DNA of 64,000 nt from Chloroflexota bacterium (GTDB lineage Bacteria; Chloroflexota; UBA11872): positions 106,558 through 170,557 of the forward strand of contig JAPOYR010000008.1 of NCBI GenBank assembly GCA_026706485.1, given 5' to 3'. Position 1 is the first letter of the stretch. Every line of letters starts with the position of its first letter. Below are positions 25,572 through 33,518 of this stretch, one piece after another. The notes under the pieces are model-generated. The model was not told where the DNA came from. It worked only from the letters and a program-made list of their open reading frames with translations, and did no database searches. A program made the position numbers and the translations under genes.

Positions 25572-26561
25572 GTGATCGCCGCTAATCGTCCGGCCGCCTC
25601 GGCCCTGGCCCGGGTGACGGAGGCCGGCGCGGTGGCCGCGGCCCGCGCCATGGGGCACGGCGACGGCAAACACGCCGACTCGCTGGCGGTGGACGCCATG
25701 CGCACGGCGCTCGACCAGGTCGGTCTGGCGGGACGCATCGTCATCGGCGAGGGCGAGCGCGATGAGGCGCCGATGCTCTTCATCGGCGAAACCGTCGGTC
25801 CCGAGACCGGCACACCGTTCGACATTGCGGTCGATCCGCTCGAAGGCACGAACCTGGTGGCCGGCGGCCTGCCGAACGCGGTCGCCACCATGGCCATCGC
25901 GGAGCGCGGCGGGCTGCTGAACGCGCCCGATACGTATATGGACAAGCTGATCGTCGGTCCGCCGGCGGCCGGCCGCGTGAGCCTGGACTACTCGGTTCAC
26001 GAAAACTTGCAAATCATCGCCGATGTGCTGCGACGAGGAATCGCCGATCTGACCGTGGTGGTGCTGGATCGGCCGCGGCATGAGTCGCTGATCGAGGAAA
26101 TTCGCACGGCCGGCGCGCGCATCAAGCTCATCAGCGACGGCGACCTCACGGCGGCGGTGTCGGTGGCCGTGGCGGGTACCGCCGACCACGCCGTGATGGG
26201 CATCGGCGGCGCGCCCGAAGGCGTGCTGGCCGCGGCGGCCCTGCGCTGCCTGGGCGGGGAAATTCAGGCGCGGTTCAAACCGCGGGACGAGGCGGACCGG
26301 GAGCGATTGGCGGGGATGGGAGTGGCCGACGCGGAGGAACGCATCTTCCTCACCGAGGACCTGGCAAGCGGCAAGCAAATCGCCGTGGCGATCACCGGCG
26401 TGACCGACGGCGACCTGCTGCGCGGCGTGCGCTTCTTCGGCGGCGGCGCGCGCACGCATTCACTGGTGATGGACTTGCCGACGTCGGTGATCCGCTTCGT
26501 GGACAGCATTCAGATTCTCGACCGCGCGAACCTCGGCCCGGTGCGTTTGGGTCCGACGTAG
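25572..26561 (+). CDS. glpX: Class II fructose-1,6-bisphosphatase GlpX
   Basis: 329 residues from a GTG. Motifs of GlpX are RIVIGEGERDEAPMLFIGE, FDIAVDPLEGTNLVAGGLPN (metal-binding Asp-Pro-Leu-Glu-Gly-Thr) and ERGGLLNAPDTYMDKLIVG. The C-terminal VMGIGGAPEGVLAAAALRCL is the substrate phosphate site. It hydrolyses fructose 1,6-bisphosphate to fructose 6-phosphate in gluconeogenesis. It stands alone, with repeats on both sides. Confidence 0.95.
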   Translation: MIAANRPAASALARVTEAGAVAAARAMGHGDGKHADSLAVDAMRTALDQVGLAGRIVIGEGERDEAPMLFIGETVGPETGTPFDIAVDPLEGTNLVAGGLPNAVATMAIAERGGLLNAPDTYMDKLIVGPPAAGRVSLDYSVHENLQIIADVLRRGIADLTVVVLDRPRHESLIEEIRTAGARIKLISDGDLTAAVSVAVAGTADHAVMGIGGAPEGVLAAAALRCLGGEIQARFKPRDEADRERLAGMGVADAEERIFLTEDLASGKQIAVAITGVTDGDLLRGVRFFGGGARTHSLVMDLPTSVIRFVDSIQILDRANLGPVRLGPT

Positions 26562-26741
26562 GTGCTGGGCATTCACCCTCGCCCCGCATCGCGATACGGA
26601 GGCGAGGGTGACGACATTCGCGTCGGCTGTGGCGTCCCCTCATCCCACCCTTCTCCCCAGGGGAGAAGGAGCCGGACCGGCGCTGGGACGGCCCTCGCCC
26701 GATATCCTCTCCCTTGACGAGGCGATTGCGCGAACGCGAAT

Positions 26742-26766
26742 GGGCGGGTCTGAGACCCGCCCCTAC
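26742..26766. repeat. Family B hairpin repeat
   Basis: gGGCGGGTctgagACCCGCCcctac, nearly identical to the copy at 11571. A CCTTCTCC..GGAGAAGG hairpin (26649-26669) lies just upstream. Both are in the 237-base gap after glpX. Confidence 0.85.
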
Positions 26767-26798
26767 ATCGAGAATGCAGCGCCCGGAAGGAGTCCTCG

Positions 26799-28571
26799 AT
26801 GTCTGAAGTGCCCAGGGACGGATTCATGGACCGGTGGCTGCGGGCGCCGGCGGACTATCGCTGCGACCTGGACCGCTGCCAGCCCTCCGATGCGATCGGC
26901 GCCAGCGCCGCACGGGGCCGCTGGCGGACGGTGTCGTACACGGCGGGCGACCTCGCCGGCACGCTGCTGATTGCGGGTCCGGAAACCGCCGCGCCGCCGA
27001 TCAGCTATCCGCTCAACGCGCGGGGCTGGCACGCCATCTCCATCGGTTCGTACACGTTTCCGGACGCCACCATCCGGCTGGCGGTGCGGCTGAGCGGCGA
27101 CTCGGCATTTTCAATTCTGCAGGTGCCGGAGCTGGAGCCCGGCTGGACCACGCACTCGGCCGACAACGAGGAGTTCACGGAGCTGTTTTGGACGGTCGCG
27201 GACCTGACGGACCAGCAGCTCGAGATTCGCCAGATCAACTGGCGGGTGACGCCGGGGGATGCGCCAGGGTCGGTGCAGGGATCGGACGCGACGATTGCTT
27301 ATGTCAAGCTGGTGCCGCTGGCCGACGACGAGGTGCGCGCGCTGCAACTGGACCGCGACGACTCGATCCGCCGGCGCCTCTTCGCCCACAACGACGCCCA
27401 CGGGCCGCACTGGTCCTATCGTCTGACGGAAGCCGACGAAATTCGGCGTGAGCTGGAGCCCTACCGGGACTCTGATTTCGGCCGCATCTACTGGGAATTC
27501 GCGGCGGGCGACCGCACCAACTACCTGAGCGCCATCGGCAAACCGGCGACGTGCGACACGGCGCAGGACTTTGGACGGCAGGGCGACCGCTTCGTGGCAG
27601 AAAGCTGGCGCATCTTCCGCGAGAAGGGCATCGATCCGCTGCGCATCGCTGTGGACCACGCGCACGACGTGGGACTGGAGCTGCACGCCAGTTATCGCGT
27701 CGCGGGGTTCCACGAGCCGCCGCCGCTGCCGGACCTGCACGACGCCTCGTACATCGCCGACCATCCCGAGCAGCGCGGCATGGACCGGCACGGCCGACCG
27801 ACGCCGCGCATCTCCTACAGCCATCCCGCGGCGCGCCAGTACGTCCTGAGCCTGTTTCGGGAAGTCGCCGCCTACGGCGTCGATGGCGTGTGCGTGTTCT
27901 ACAACCGGCGCATGCCGGTGCTGGAATATGAGACGCCGCTGGTGGACGGGTTCCTGGAACGCCATGGACAGGACCCGCGCCGGCTCGATCCGCGCGATCC
28001 CTGCTGGCTGGCCTTTCGCGCCGAGACGCTGACGCTCTTCATGCGCGAGCTGCGGGCAACGCTGGACGAGGAGGCGGCGCGGCTGGGTCGCACGACCCGA
28101 ATCGCCGTGTCGGCCATCGTGACGGGCTTCGAAGACGAGAACCTGTTCTATGGCATCGACGCGCCGGCCTGGGTGCGCGAAGGCCTGGTGGACACGCTGA
28201 TTCCCTACTCGTCGCACCCGGCGTGGGGCAGCACGCAGCAGTCGTGGACGGATCCGGCGGACATCCAGCCGTGGGTGCGCCTGACGCAAGACACGGGCAC
28301 GCGGCTGGCGCCGAACGTGATGCCGCGCGGGCTGGCCTCGGCCGACTACCGGCGGCGCGCCAGCGGGCTGTACGACGCCGGCGTGGAGAACCTGTACTTC
28401 TGGGACACGAGTCCCTACAAGCCGGGCTCGTGGGAAGGGCTGCGTCGCCTGGGGCACGTGGACGAGATTCGCGCCTGGCGCGCGGCCGGCGAGCCCGAAT
28501 TGGCGCCGACCACCATCCGCATCCGCGAGTTGGACGGCTGGAGCTTCGAGACGTACGGGACGGGAGAGTAG
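26799..28571 (+). CDS. GHL10-like TIM-barrel protein, putative glycoside hydrolase
   Basis: 590 residues. The N-terminal third (to about 200) is a beta-rich, jelly-roll-like module (GWHAISIGSYTFPDATIRLA). The rest looks like an alpha/beta barrel of the GHL10/DUF4015 kind: VDHAHDVGLELHASYRVAG, ISYSHPAARQYVLSLFREVA, GVDGVCVFYNRRMPVLEYE, and PYSSHPAWGSTQQSWT. The phrase 'pattern of alternating strands ending YFWDTSPYKPGSW' resembles the last barrel strand of clan GH-A relatives. No signal peptide, so possibly cytoplasmic. I assign the fold by pattern; substrate and catalytic residues are not certain. Confidence 0.5.
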   Translation: MSEVPRDGFMDRWLRAPADYRCDLDRCQPSDAIGASAARGRWRTVSYTAGDLAGTLLIAGPETAAPPISYPLNARGWHAISIGSYTFPDATIRLAVRLSGDSAFSILQVPELEPGWTTHSADNEEFTELFWTVADLTDQQLEIRQINWRVTPGDAPGSVQGSDATIAYVKLVPLADDEVRALQLDRDDSIRRRLFAHNDAHGPHWSYRLTEADEIRRELEPYRDSDFGRIYWEFAAGDRTNYLSAIGKPATCDTAQDFGRQGDRFVAESWRIFREKGIDPLRIAVDHAHDVGLELHASYRVAGFHEPPPLPDLHDASYIADHPEQRGMDRHGRPTPRISYSHPAARQYVLSLFREVAAYGVDGVCVFYNRRMPVLEYETPLVDGFLERHGQDPRRLDPRDPCWLAFRAETLTLFMRELRATLDEEAARLGRTTRIAVSAIVTGFEDENLFYGIDAPAWVREGLVDTLIPYSSHPAWGSTQQSWTDPADIQPWVRLTQDTGTRLAPNVMPRGLASADYRRRASGLYDAGVENLYFWDTSPYKPGSWEGLRRLGHVDEIRAWRAAGEPELAPTTIRIRELDGWSFETYGTGE

Positions 28572-28675
28572 GTGGCGGAGGTCAGGTTCTGCCCAACGAC
28601 CGAATCCGGTCTGGTCCTTGGGTCGGACTTCCGTTTCTGGGGTTCGATGCCTGACAAGCGCTGCGGCTCGGCTGC

Positions 28676-28792
28676 TGGATTCCCGCTCTCGCAAACCTTG
28701 ACAAGACCTGGCCAAGATTGGGGATGGTCGGGCGCATCCCTTCCGCCCCCAGTTTCAATGATGGGTGGATTCCCGCCTTCGCGGGAATGACG
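28676..28792 (+). repeat. Family A interspersed repeat, near full length
   Basis: It begins with ctggattcccgctctcgcaa, continues gatggtcgggcgcatccc and ttccgcccccagtttcaatg, and ends with the ATTCCCGC-cttc-GCGGGAAT hairpin. It and the copy at 50666 show that the unit is about 120 bp with a 'gattcccgc' word at both ends. Confidence 0.85.
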
Positions 28793-28805
28793 AACTTGCC
28801 TCGCC

Positions 28806-28880
28806 CGGTGGCCCATGCTGTGCGCAGCATGGGAGATTCACCTGGGAGCAGTCCCACGCTGCACGCAGCGCGGGCCACCG
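28806..28880. repeat. Nested palindrome able to form a three-way junction
   Basis: The outer stem CGGTGGCCC (28806-28814) / GGGCCACCG (28872-28880) is perfect. Inside it are a hairpin CCCATGCTG-tgcg-CAGCATGGG (28812-28833) and a near-hairpin CCCACGCTG-cacg-CAGCGCGGG (28853-28874, one mismatch). The outer and inner stems share bases, so they may be alternatives. A related but degraded sequence is near 41335-41372. Confidence 0.8.
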
Positions 28881-29046
28881 AAGCGCCCTGATTGTCCTTT
28901 CGTGCGGAGCGAGAAACCTAGGGGGTGGGGAATCAGCGCGGCGGCCTTGGACTCCTCACTGCGTCCGGAATGACAGGGAGGGGCGTTCTAGGTGACAGGT
29001 TCGGGGTGACGGGATTCACGTCACCCGCTTGACGGCCCGGACGTGT

Positions 29047-29397
29047 CTACAGCATCTCCGTCCAGGGGTCGAGCGCGGGGTACATGTAGACGCAGTGCAG
29101 CGTCTCGCCGTCGCCGGTGCGGAAGCCGTGGGGGGTCCATGCCGGCGCCAGGAGGAAGTCACCGGCCGCCACCGTGTGCTCCTCGTCCCGAATCAGCAGC
29201 GTGCCGGTCCCTTCGACGACGTAGAAGCCTTCCTCGATGCGGTGGCGGTGCACCGGCAACTCGCTGTTTGGGCGCAGGAGGAAGGCGCCGGCGGTGAGCG
29301 CGCCGGACTCGGCTTCGGCGTTGAGCGCCTCGCAGGCCTCGAGCCCGGGCATGTCGGTCGGTGCGAGTGGCTTGGATTCCGCGCGGATGATGGTCAT
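29047..29397 (-). CDS. Small cupin-domain protein
   Basis: 116 residues forming one cupin barrel. Motif 1 appears as ELPVHRHRIEEGFYVVEGTG (His-x-His, then Glu, the metal ligands). Motif 2 is AGDFLLAPAWTPHGFRTGDG (closing His). It begins MTIIRAESKPLAPTDMPG. Such small cupins are metal-dependent isomerases, dioxygenases or binding proteins; the substrate cannot be told. It is divergent from the ATP-grasp-like gene at 29580. Confidence 0.85.
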   Translation of the reverse strand: MTIIRAESKPLAPTDMPGLEACEALNAEAESGALTAGAFLLRPNSELPVHRHRIEEGFYVVEGTGTLLIRDEEHTVAAGDFLLAPAWTPHGFRTGDGETLHCVYMYPALDPWTEML

Positions 29398-29579
29398 GAG
29401 TGTCTCCGTGGGCTGCTGTCCGGATACGATAACCGGCCTGCCGGAGGCCCTTTGCTAGACTCCCCGCGGCTGCCGCGGAACGCTGGCCGCACGGCGCAAC
29501 GGCGCCAACGCGTGAGACGCACCTGCTGAACACTCACACGCCCTCTCTCCAAGAACGAGCGCTCTATCTCGGCAGCGAC

Positions 29580-30932
29580 GTGCCGAGCGTCCGACCCGAT
29601 GCGCCAGGCGTCCCGTGGCGCGTCACGCCTGAGCCTTTCCCGCTGCGGCCGGAAACCGTGGCGCGGCTGCGCGTGCTGGGTCACGACCTGCTGGCGTTCT
29701 ACCAGGCGGTCAACCGCCTGTATCTGAGCGCGGCGCGAGGCCGGCAGCCGCCGTGGGTGCTGCGCTTGCTCAACCAGGGCAAGCCGGAGCGTGTGCGAGA
29801 GTTGGGCCAGCTGCGGCGGATGCGGTCGCAGTTGCCGCGAATCATCCGGCCCGACCTGATGGCGGGCGACGACGGCACGCTGCGGGCGACGGAGCTGGAC
29901 TCGGTGCCGGGGGGATTCGGCACGCTGGCGGCCCTGACCCGGCGCTATGCCGACCTGGGATTCGATCCGGTGGGCGGCGCCGAGGGCATTCCGCACGCGC
30001 TGGCGGCCATGTTCCGCGAGGTGGCCGAGGGCGACGACCCGACGGTGGCCATCGTGGTAGCGGACGAGTCCGAGGACTACCGCAGCGAGATGATCTCGAT
30101 TGCGGGCGACCTGCAGGACCTCGGGCTCGATGCGCATGCGGTGCATCCGCGCGACCTCTCGCTGCAAGGCGACGCGCTGTGCTTCGGCGACGACGCGCGG
30201 CGCGTGGACGTGGTGTACCGCTTCCTGGAGCTCCACGACTTGCCCAACATCCCGAAAATCGATCTGCTGATCTACGCCATGAAGCAGCGGCTGGCCGTGG
30301 TCACGCCGCCGTTCAAGGCCTACCTGGAGGAGAAGCTGCTGCTGGCGCTGTTCCGGCATGCGGCCTTGCAGGACTTTTGGCGGGGTGAGCTGGGCCGGGA
30401 CGTGATGGATCGCCTGGGCGTGGCGCTGGCGCCGACCTGGGTGCTCGATCCGGCGCCGCTGCCGCCGTTTGCCGCGATCGATCCGGCGCTGGAGACCGCG
30501 GGGCGGCAGGTGCGGACCTGGGACGAGCTGCCGGGGCTGACCCAGCGGCAACGACGGCTGGTGATCAAGCCTTCCGGGTTCTCGGAGCTGGCCTGGGGCG
30601 CGCGCGGGGTCACGGTGGGACACGACGTGTCGGCCGACGACTGGGAACAGGCCGTCCGGCAGGCGCTGGAGAGCTTCCCGACCAGCCTCTATGTCATCCA
30701 GCCCTACCACGAGAGCCGCCGGGTGCGGGTGCCGTATTTCGATCCTGAGACGGATGAAGTGCGCGAGATGAACGGGCGCACGCGAATTTCGCCGTTCTAC
30801 ATCGTGGCGAACGACGACGTGACGCTGGCGGGCGTGCTGGTGACGGTGGTGCCGGCGGCGAACAAGGTCATCCACGGCACGCCGGAGTCGGTGCTGGCGC
30901 CGGCGGTGGTGTCGGATGAGGCGGTGGTCTGA
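29580..30932 (+). CDS. Large ATP-grasp-like protein of unknown substrate
   Basis: 450 residues from a GTG; the frame is open upstream, so the true start may be earlier, but no better codon is seen. An N-terminal part with IIRPDLMAGDDGTLRATELD and SVPGGFGTLAALTRRYADLG resembles circularly permuted ATP-grasp proteins, where 'RpDl' and 'tElds.PgG' are typical. The C-terminal half has RLVIKPSGFSELAWGARGV, a nucleotide-binding loop candidate (Lys-Pro-Ser-Gly), and a Glu/Asn-rich end FYIVANDDVTLAGVLVTVVP. ATP-grasp enzymes ligate a carboxylate to an amine or thiol. The gene's only neighbour is the divergent cupin. Confidence in the fold is moderate. Confidence 0.55.
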   Translation: MPSVRPDAPGVPWRVTPEPFPLRPETVARLRVLGHDLLAFYQAVNRLYLSAARGRQPPWVLRLLNQGKPERVRELGQLRRMRSQLPRIIRPDLMAGDDGTLRATELDSVPGGFGTLAALTRRYADLGFDPVGGAEGIPHALAAMFREVAEGDDPTVAIVVADESEDYRSEMISIAGDLQDLGLDAHAVHPRDLSLQGDALCFGDDARRVDVVYRFLELHDLPNIPKIDLLIYAMKQRLAVVTPPFKAYLEEKLLLALFRHAALQDFWRGELGRDVMDRLGVALAPTWVLDPAPLPPFAAIDPALETAGRQVRTWDELPGLTQRQRRLVIKPSGFSELAWGARGVTVGHDVSADDWEQAVRQALESFPTSLYVIQPYHESRRVRVPYFDPETDEVREMNGRTRISPFYIVANDDVTLAGVLVTVVPAANKVIHGTPESVLAPAVVSDEAVV

Positions 30933-31235
30933 AGGGCCTGTCAGGCAGGCCATAGGCGGGTGGGGGCGGTTCGTGAACCGCCTCTACAGTGGCGGCGATG
31001 GTCGTCCGGCGGTAAGGGCGGGTTTGAAACCCGCACCTACGCGGCGGCCGTGAGCGCCGGCACATCGGGAGGTGGGCGGAACCCCTCACCCGACCCTCTC
31101 CCCGTGGGAGAGGGGGCCGGACCGCGGTCGGGAAGGCCGCTAGCCGCAAGGCGAAGGGCGCCCGCAAGGGGCGTCCCTACAGGGCAGGGAGAGGGGGTCG
31201 CCCCCCGGCGGAAAATCGACGCCGGGCGGCGCCGA
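30933..31235. repeat. Gene-free cluster of four hairpin repeats
   Basis: The gap of 303 bases contains family B-like copies at 30962-30988 (GCGGTTcgtgAACCGC), 31017-31040 (GCGGGTttgaaACCCGC) and 31155-31180 (GGGCGCCCgcaaGGGGCGTCC). A further perfect hairpin CCCTCTCCC-cgt-GGGAGAGGG lies at 31094-31114. It is the densest repeat cluster in the window. Confidence 0.85.
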
Positions 31236-31937
31236 CTAGCTAGCCGAGTCGTCGGCCTGGTGGCGGGCGATGGCGGCGTCGACGAGTTGGCCGGCGGCTT
31301 CGGGGCCGTCGCGTCGCAGGACCTTGTAGAGCCCCGCCGCGCGGAGCTCGCGCCAGAGTCGTTCGCGCGACCCGAAGCCGGATACCGCGCGGCGCACGCG
31401 CTCGCGCCAACGTACGTAGTGGTCCAGGTGGTCCTCGATATCCGAGCCCAGCACGTCGTCCAGGTGCTCGCGCAGGGTGGCGGTGAAGGCCGGGCTGCGT
31501 CCGCCGGTGCTGACGGACACCGCCACCGGGCCTCGGCGCACATAGCCGACGGCGAAGACATCGCAGGCTTCGGGGTCGTCGACGACGTTGACGATAGCTC
31601 CGCGGCTGCGCGCGTCATCGGCGACGGTTCGATCGTGGGCACGGTCGCCGGTGGCGATGATGACGAGCGCCTGACCGTCGAGGTGGGCTGGGTCGTAGGG
31701 CGTGCGCCGCAGTTCGGCCTGCCCTTCGTCGGCGAGGGCCTGGAGACCCTCATCGACTGCTTCTTCCGGCTCGATCAGCACGGTGGGATGGATGCCGAAG
31801 TCGGCGAGGTAGGCCGCCTTGTCAGCCGCCGCCGGGCCGCCGCCCACGACGAGCGCGGTGCGTCCTTGCATGTTGAGCACCATGGGCAGGTAGGCGCGTT
31901 GGCTCACCGGCAGCAACCGGCACGGAGACTTGGGCAT
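31236..31937 (-). CDS. Precorrin-2 dehydrogenase / sirohydrochlorin ferrochelatase-like (CysG N-terminal type)
   Basis: 233 residues. LPMVLNMQGRTALVVGGGPA is the family start, with the NAD-binding GGGPAAADKAAYL. NVVDDPEACDVFAVGYVRRG carries the conserved Asp, Cys and the 'P A' strand, and VAVSVSTGGRSPAFTATLRE is the signature (usual 'iaISTgGkSP'). A helical C-terminus follows. It oxidises precorrin-2 to sirohydrochlorin and may insert iron for siroheme. No other tetrapyrrole gene is near. The first Met (31937) may be 18 residues early; Met at PMVLN is possible. Confidence 0.9.
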   Translation of the reverse strand: MPKSPCRLLPVSQRAYLPMVLNMQGRTALVVGGGPAAADKAAYLADFGIHPTVLIEPEEAVDEGLQALADEGQAELRRTPYDPAHLDGQALVIIATGDRAHDRTVADDARSRGAIVNVVDDPEACDVFAVGYVRRGPVAVSVSTGGRSPAFTATLREHLDDVLGSDIEDHLDHYVRWRERVRRAVSGFGSRERLWRELRAAGLYKVLRRDGPEAAGQLVDAAIARHQADDSAS

Positions 31938-31982
31938 AGCTCGGTCAGCAGAAGAGTTCGCGGCGAAATCCTGGATGCTTCG

Positions 31983-32026
31983 AGGTTGGATGTGGGGTGG
32001 ATTCCCGCCTTCGCGGGAATGACGGA
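31983..32026 (+). repeat. Family A repeat, 3' part only
   Basis: aggttggatgtggggtggATTCCCGCcttcGCGGGAATgacgg. The 5' two thirds of the family A unit are missing. It is upstream of the precorrin-2 dehydrogenase start; the surrounding 266-base gap holds no gene. Confidence 0.8.
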
Positions 32027-32203
32027 GGGGAAAGCGGAAATGACGGAGGGGAGCGAGGGGAAGACAGCCGACGTAGCACGGGTGCGCTTGGGCCGGAATG
32101 ACGGAGAGGGACGCAGGCGTTGCCCGTGGGCTGCGACGGCCGCTGACTCGCTACGAACCATGTGTTGATCCTTCGGTTGCCGGGGCCTTGCTACCGTCAC
32201 GCG

Positions 32204-33412
32204 ATGCCAGCCAGCGAGCGCGTCGCGCCCGAGCCCGCCAGTCTACGCACTCGCGGCTTCGCGACCTTCGCGCTTGTGGCGGCGCTGGGCGTGGCGGGGT
32301 GGCTGCCGACGTCGTATTTCATGTCGCTGCTGGTGCGCGAACAGCTTGGCGGCGGCATCGCGGGGGCGGCGCTGGTGATCGGCACGATGCACCTGTCGCG
32401 GTCGATCGGCGCCACGGTCACGGGCCGCTGGGTGACGCGGCTCGAGAGCCGCGGGGTGCACGCGCTGGGTCTCGCCGGCATGACGGCGCTGATGGTGGTG
32501 CTGGTCGTCACGCCCGACGTTGGCTGGGTGATCGTAGCCGCCCCCGTAGCGGGCCTGGCCATGGCCTATTTCTGGACGGGACTGCAGACCTACGTCATCG
32601 AGATTGCGCCGGAGTCCCGGCGCGGGGCCGCCGTCGGCGCCATTGGGTTCGTGGTGGTCCTGGTCCCAGGCATCGCCGGCGTGGCGCAGGGCTTCGTGGC
32701 GGATGCCTTCGGCTTTCGCGTGTTTGCCATCGGGGCGGGAACGGCGCTTGCCGCCGCGCTGGCGCTGACGCTCGGGGCGTTGCCGCGGCCGACGCCGGTT
32801 CCGGCGCGGCAGTTGGCGCAAGGCATCAGCTTTGTGCGCCTGGTGCGCTTTCGGGGCGTTGCCGCGGTCATGGTCGTACGGCTCGCGTCGACGGTTGCCT
32901 ATGCAGCCATGGTCTTGTTGGCCGGACCGCGAGTGGTGGAGGTCGGCGGCGACCTGCGGGCCGTGGGCGCCATGACACTGGTCGCGTCCGTCGGCGGCGC
33001 CGTGGCGCAACTGGCGATCGGACGGCTGTCGGACCGGCTGGGCCGGCGCGCCGTACTGGCCGGCACGCTGCTGTTGGCGGTTCCAGCGACGGCAGCGTTT
33101 GGGTTCGTGGGAAGCGTGCCCGGACTGCTGGTCGTCGCCACGGTCTGGGCGGTGGCGATGTGGGGTATCAACACCATGGCGGTGAGCCTGTGCGGCGACG
33201 TGGCGCCGGCGGGCTCGCTGAGCCGGGTGATGGTGCTGGACGGCACGGCGTTTTCGGCGGGCGCCGTCATTGGGGCGTCCGTGGTCTTTGCCACCGCGGC
33301 GGCGTCGCTTGCTGCCGCGCTATACGTGGGCGCGGCGGCCATGGTGGCGGGGCTGGCGGCGCTGCCGCTGGCGGCTCAGGGGCGAGAGGTTGGAGCTGCC
33401 GGGCGACGCTAG
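32204..33412 (+). CDS. MFS transporter
   Basis: 402 residues from ATG 32204; a GTG at 32162 would add 14 untypical residues. Twelve hydrophobic helices. VIGTMHLSRSIGATVTGRWV and the second-half AQLAIGRLSDRLGRRAVLAG show the MFS loop 2-3 and 8-9 signatures. It is similar in length, but not obviously in sequence, to the MFS protein at 16808. Substrate unknown. Confidence 0.85.
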   Translation: MPASERVAPEPASLRTRGFATFALVAALGVAGWLPTSYFMSLLVREQLGGGIAGAALVIGTMHLSRSIGATVTGRWVTRLESRGVHALGLAGMTALMVVLVVTPDVGWVIVAAPVAGLAMAYFWTGLQTYVIEIAPESRRGAAVGAIGFVVVLVPGIAGVAQGFVADAFGFRVFAIGAGTALAAALALTLGALPRPTPVPARQLAQGISFVRLVRFRGVAAVMVVRLASTVAYAAMVLLAGPRVVEVGGDLRAVGAMTLVASVGGAVAQLAIGRLSDRLGRRAVLAGTLLLAVPATAAFGFVGSVPGLLVVATVWAVAMWGINTMAVSLCGDVAPAGSLSRVMVLDGTAFSAGAVIGASVVFATAAASLAAALYVGAAAMVAGLAALPLAAQGREVGAAGRR

Positions 33413-33518
33413 GCATTCCCACTTTTCGAATTCGCCGGAGCCGCCTCCCTCGCCGGAGCGGCCCGACCATTCAGACTGGTACACGCCATTCCGGGCGCAC
33501 TCGACGACTCCGCGTCCG

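Larger units (their letters stand above)
28572..29046. other. Gap of 475 bases without a gene, repeat-filled
   Basis: It consists of a full family A copy (28676-28792), the nested palindrome 28806-28880 and a family C-like copy (about 28947-28976; actcctcactgcgtccgg). Nothing protein-coding is visible. The genes on both sides converge into it. Confidence 0.75.
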
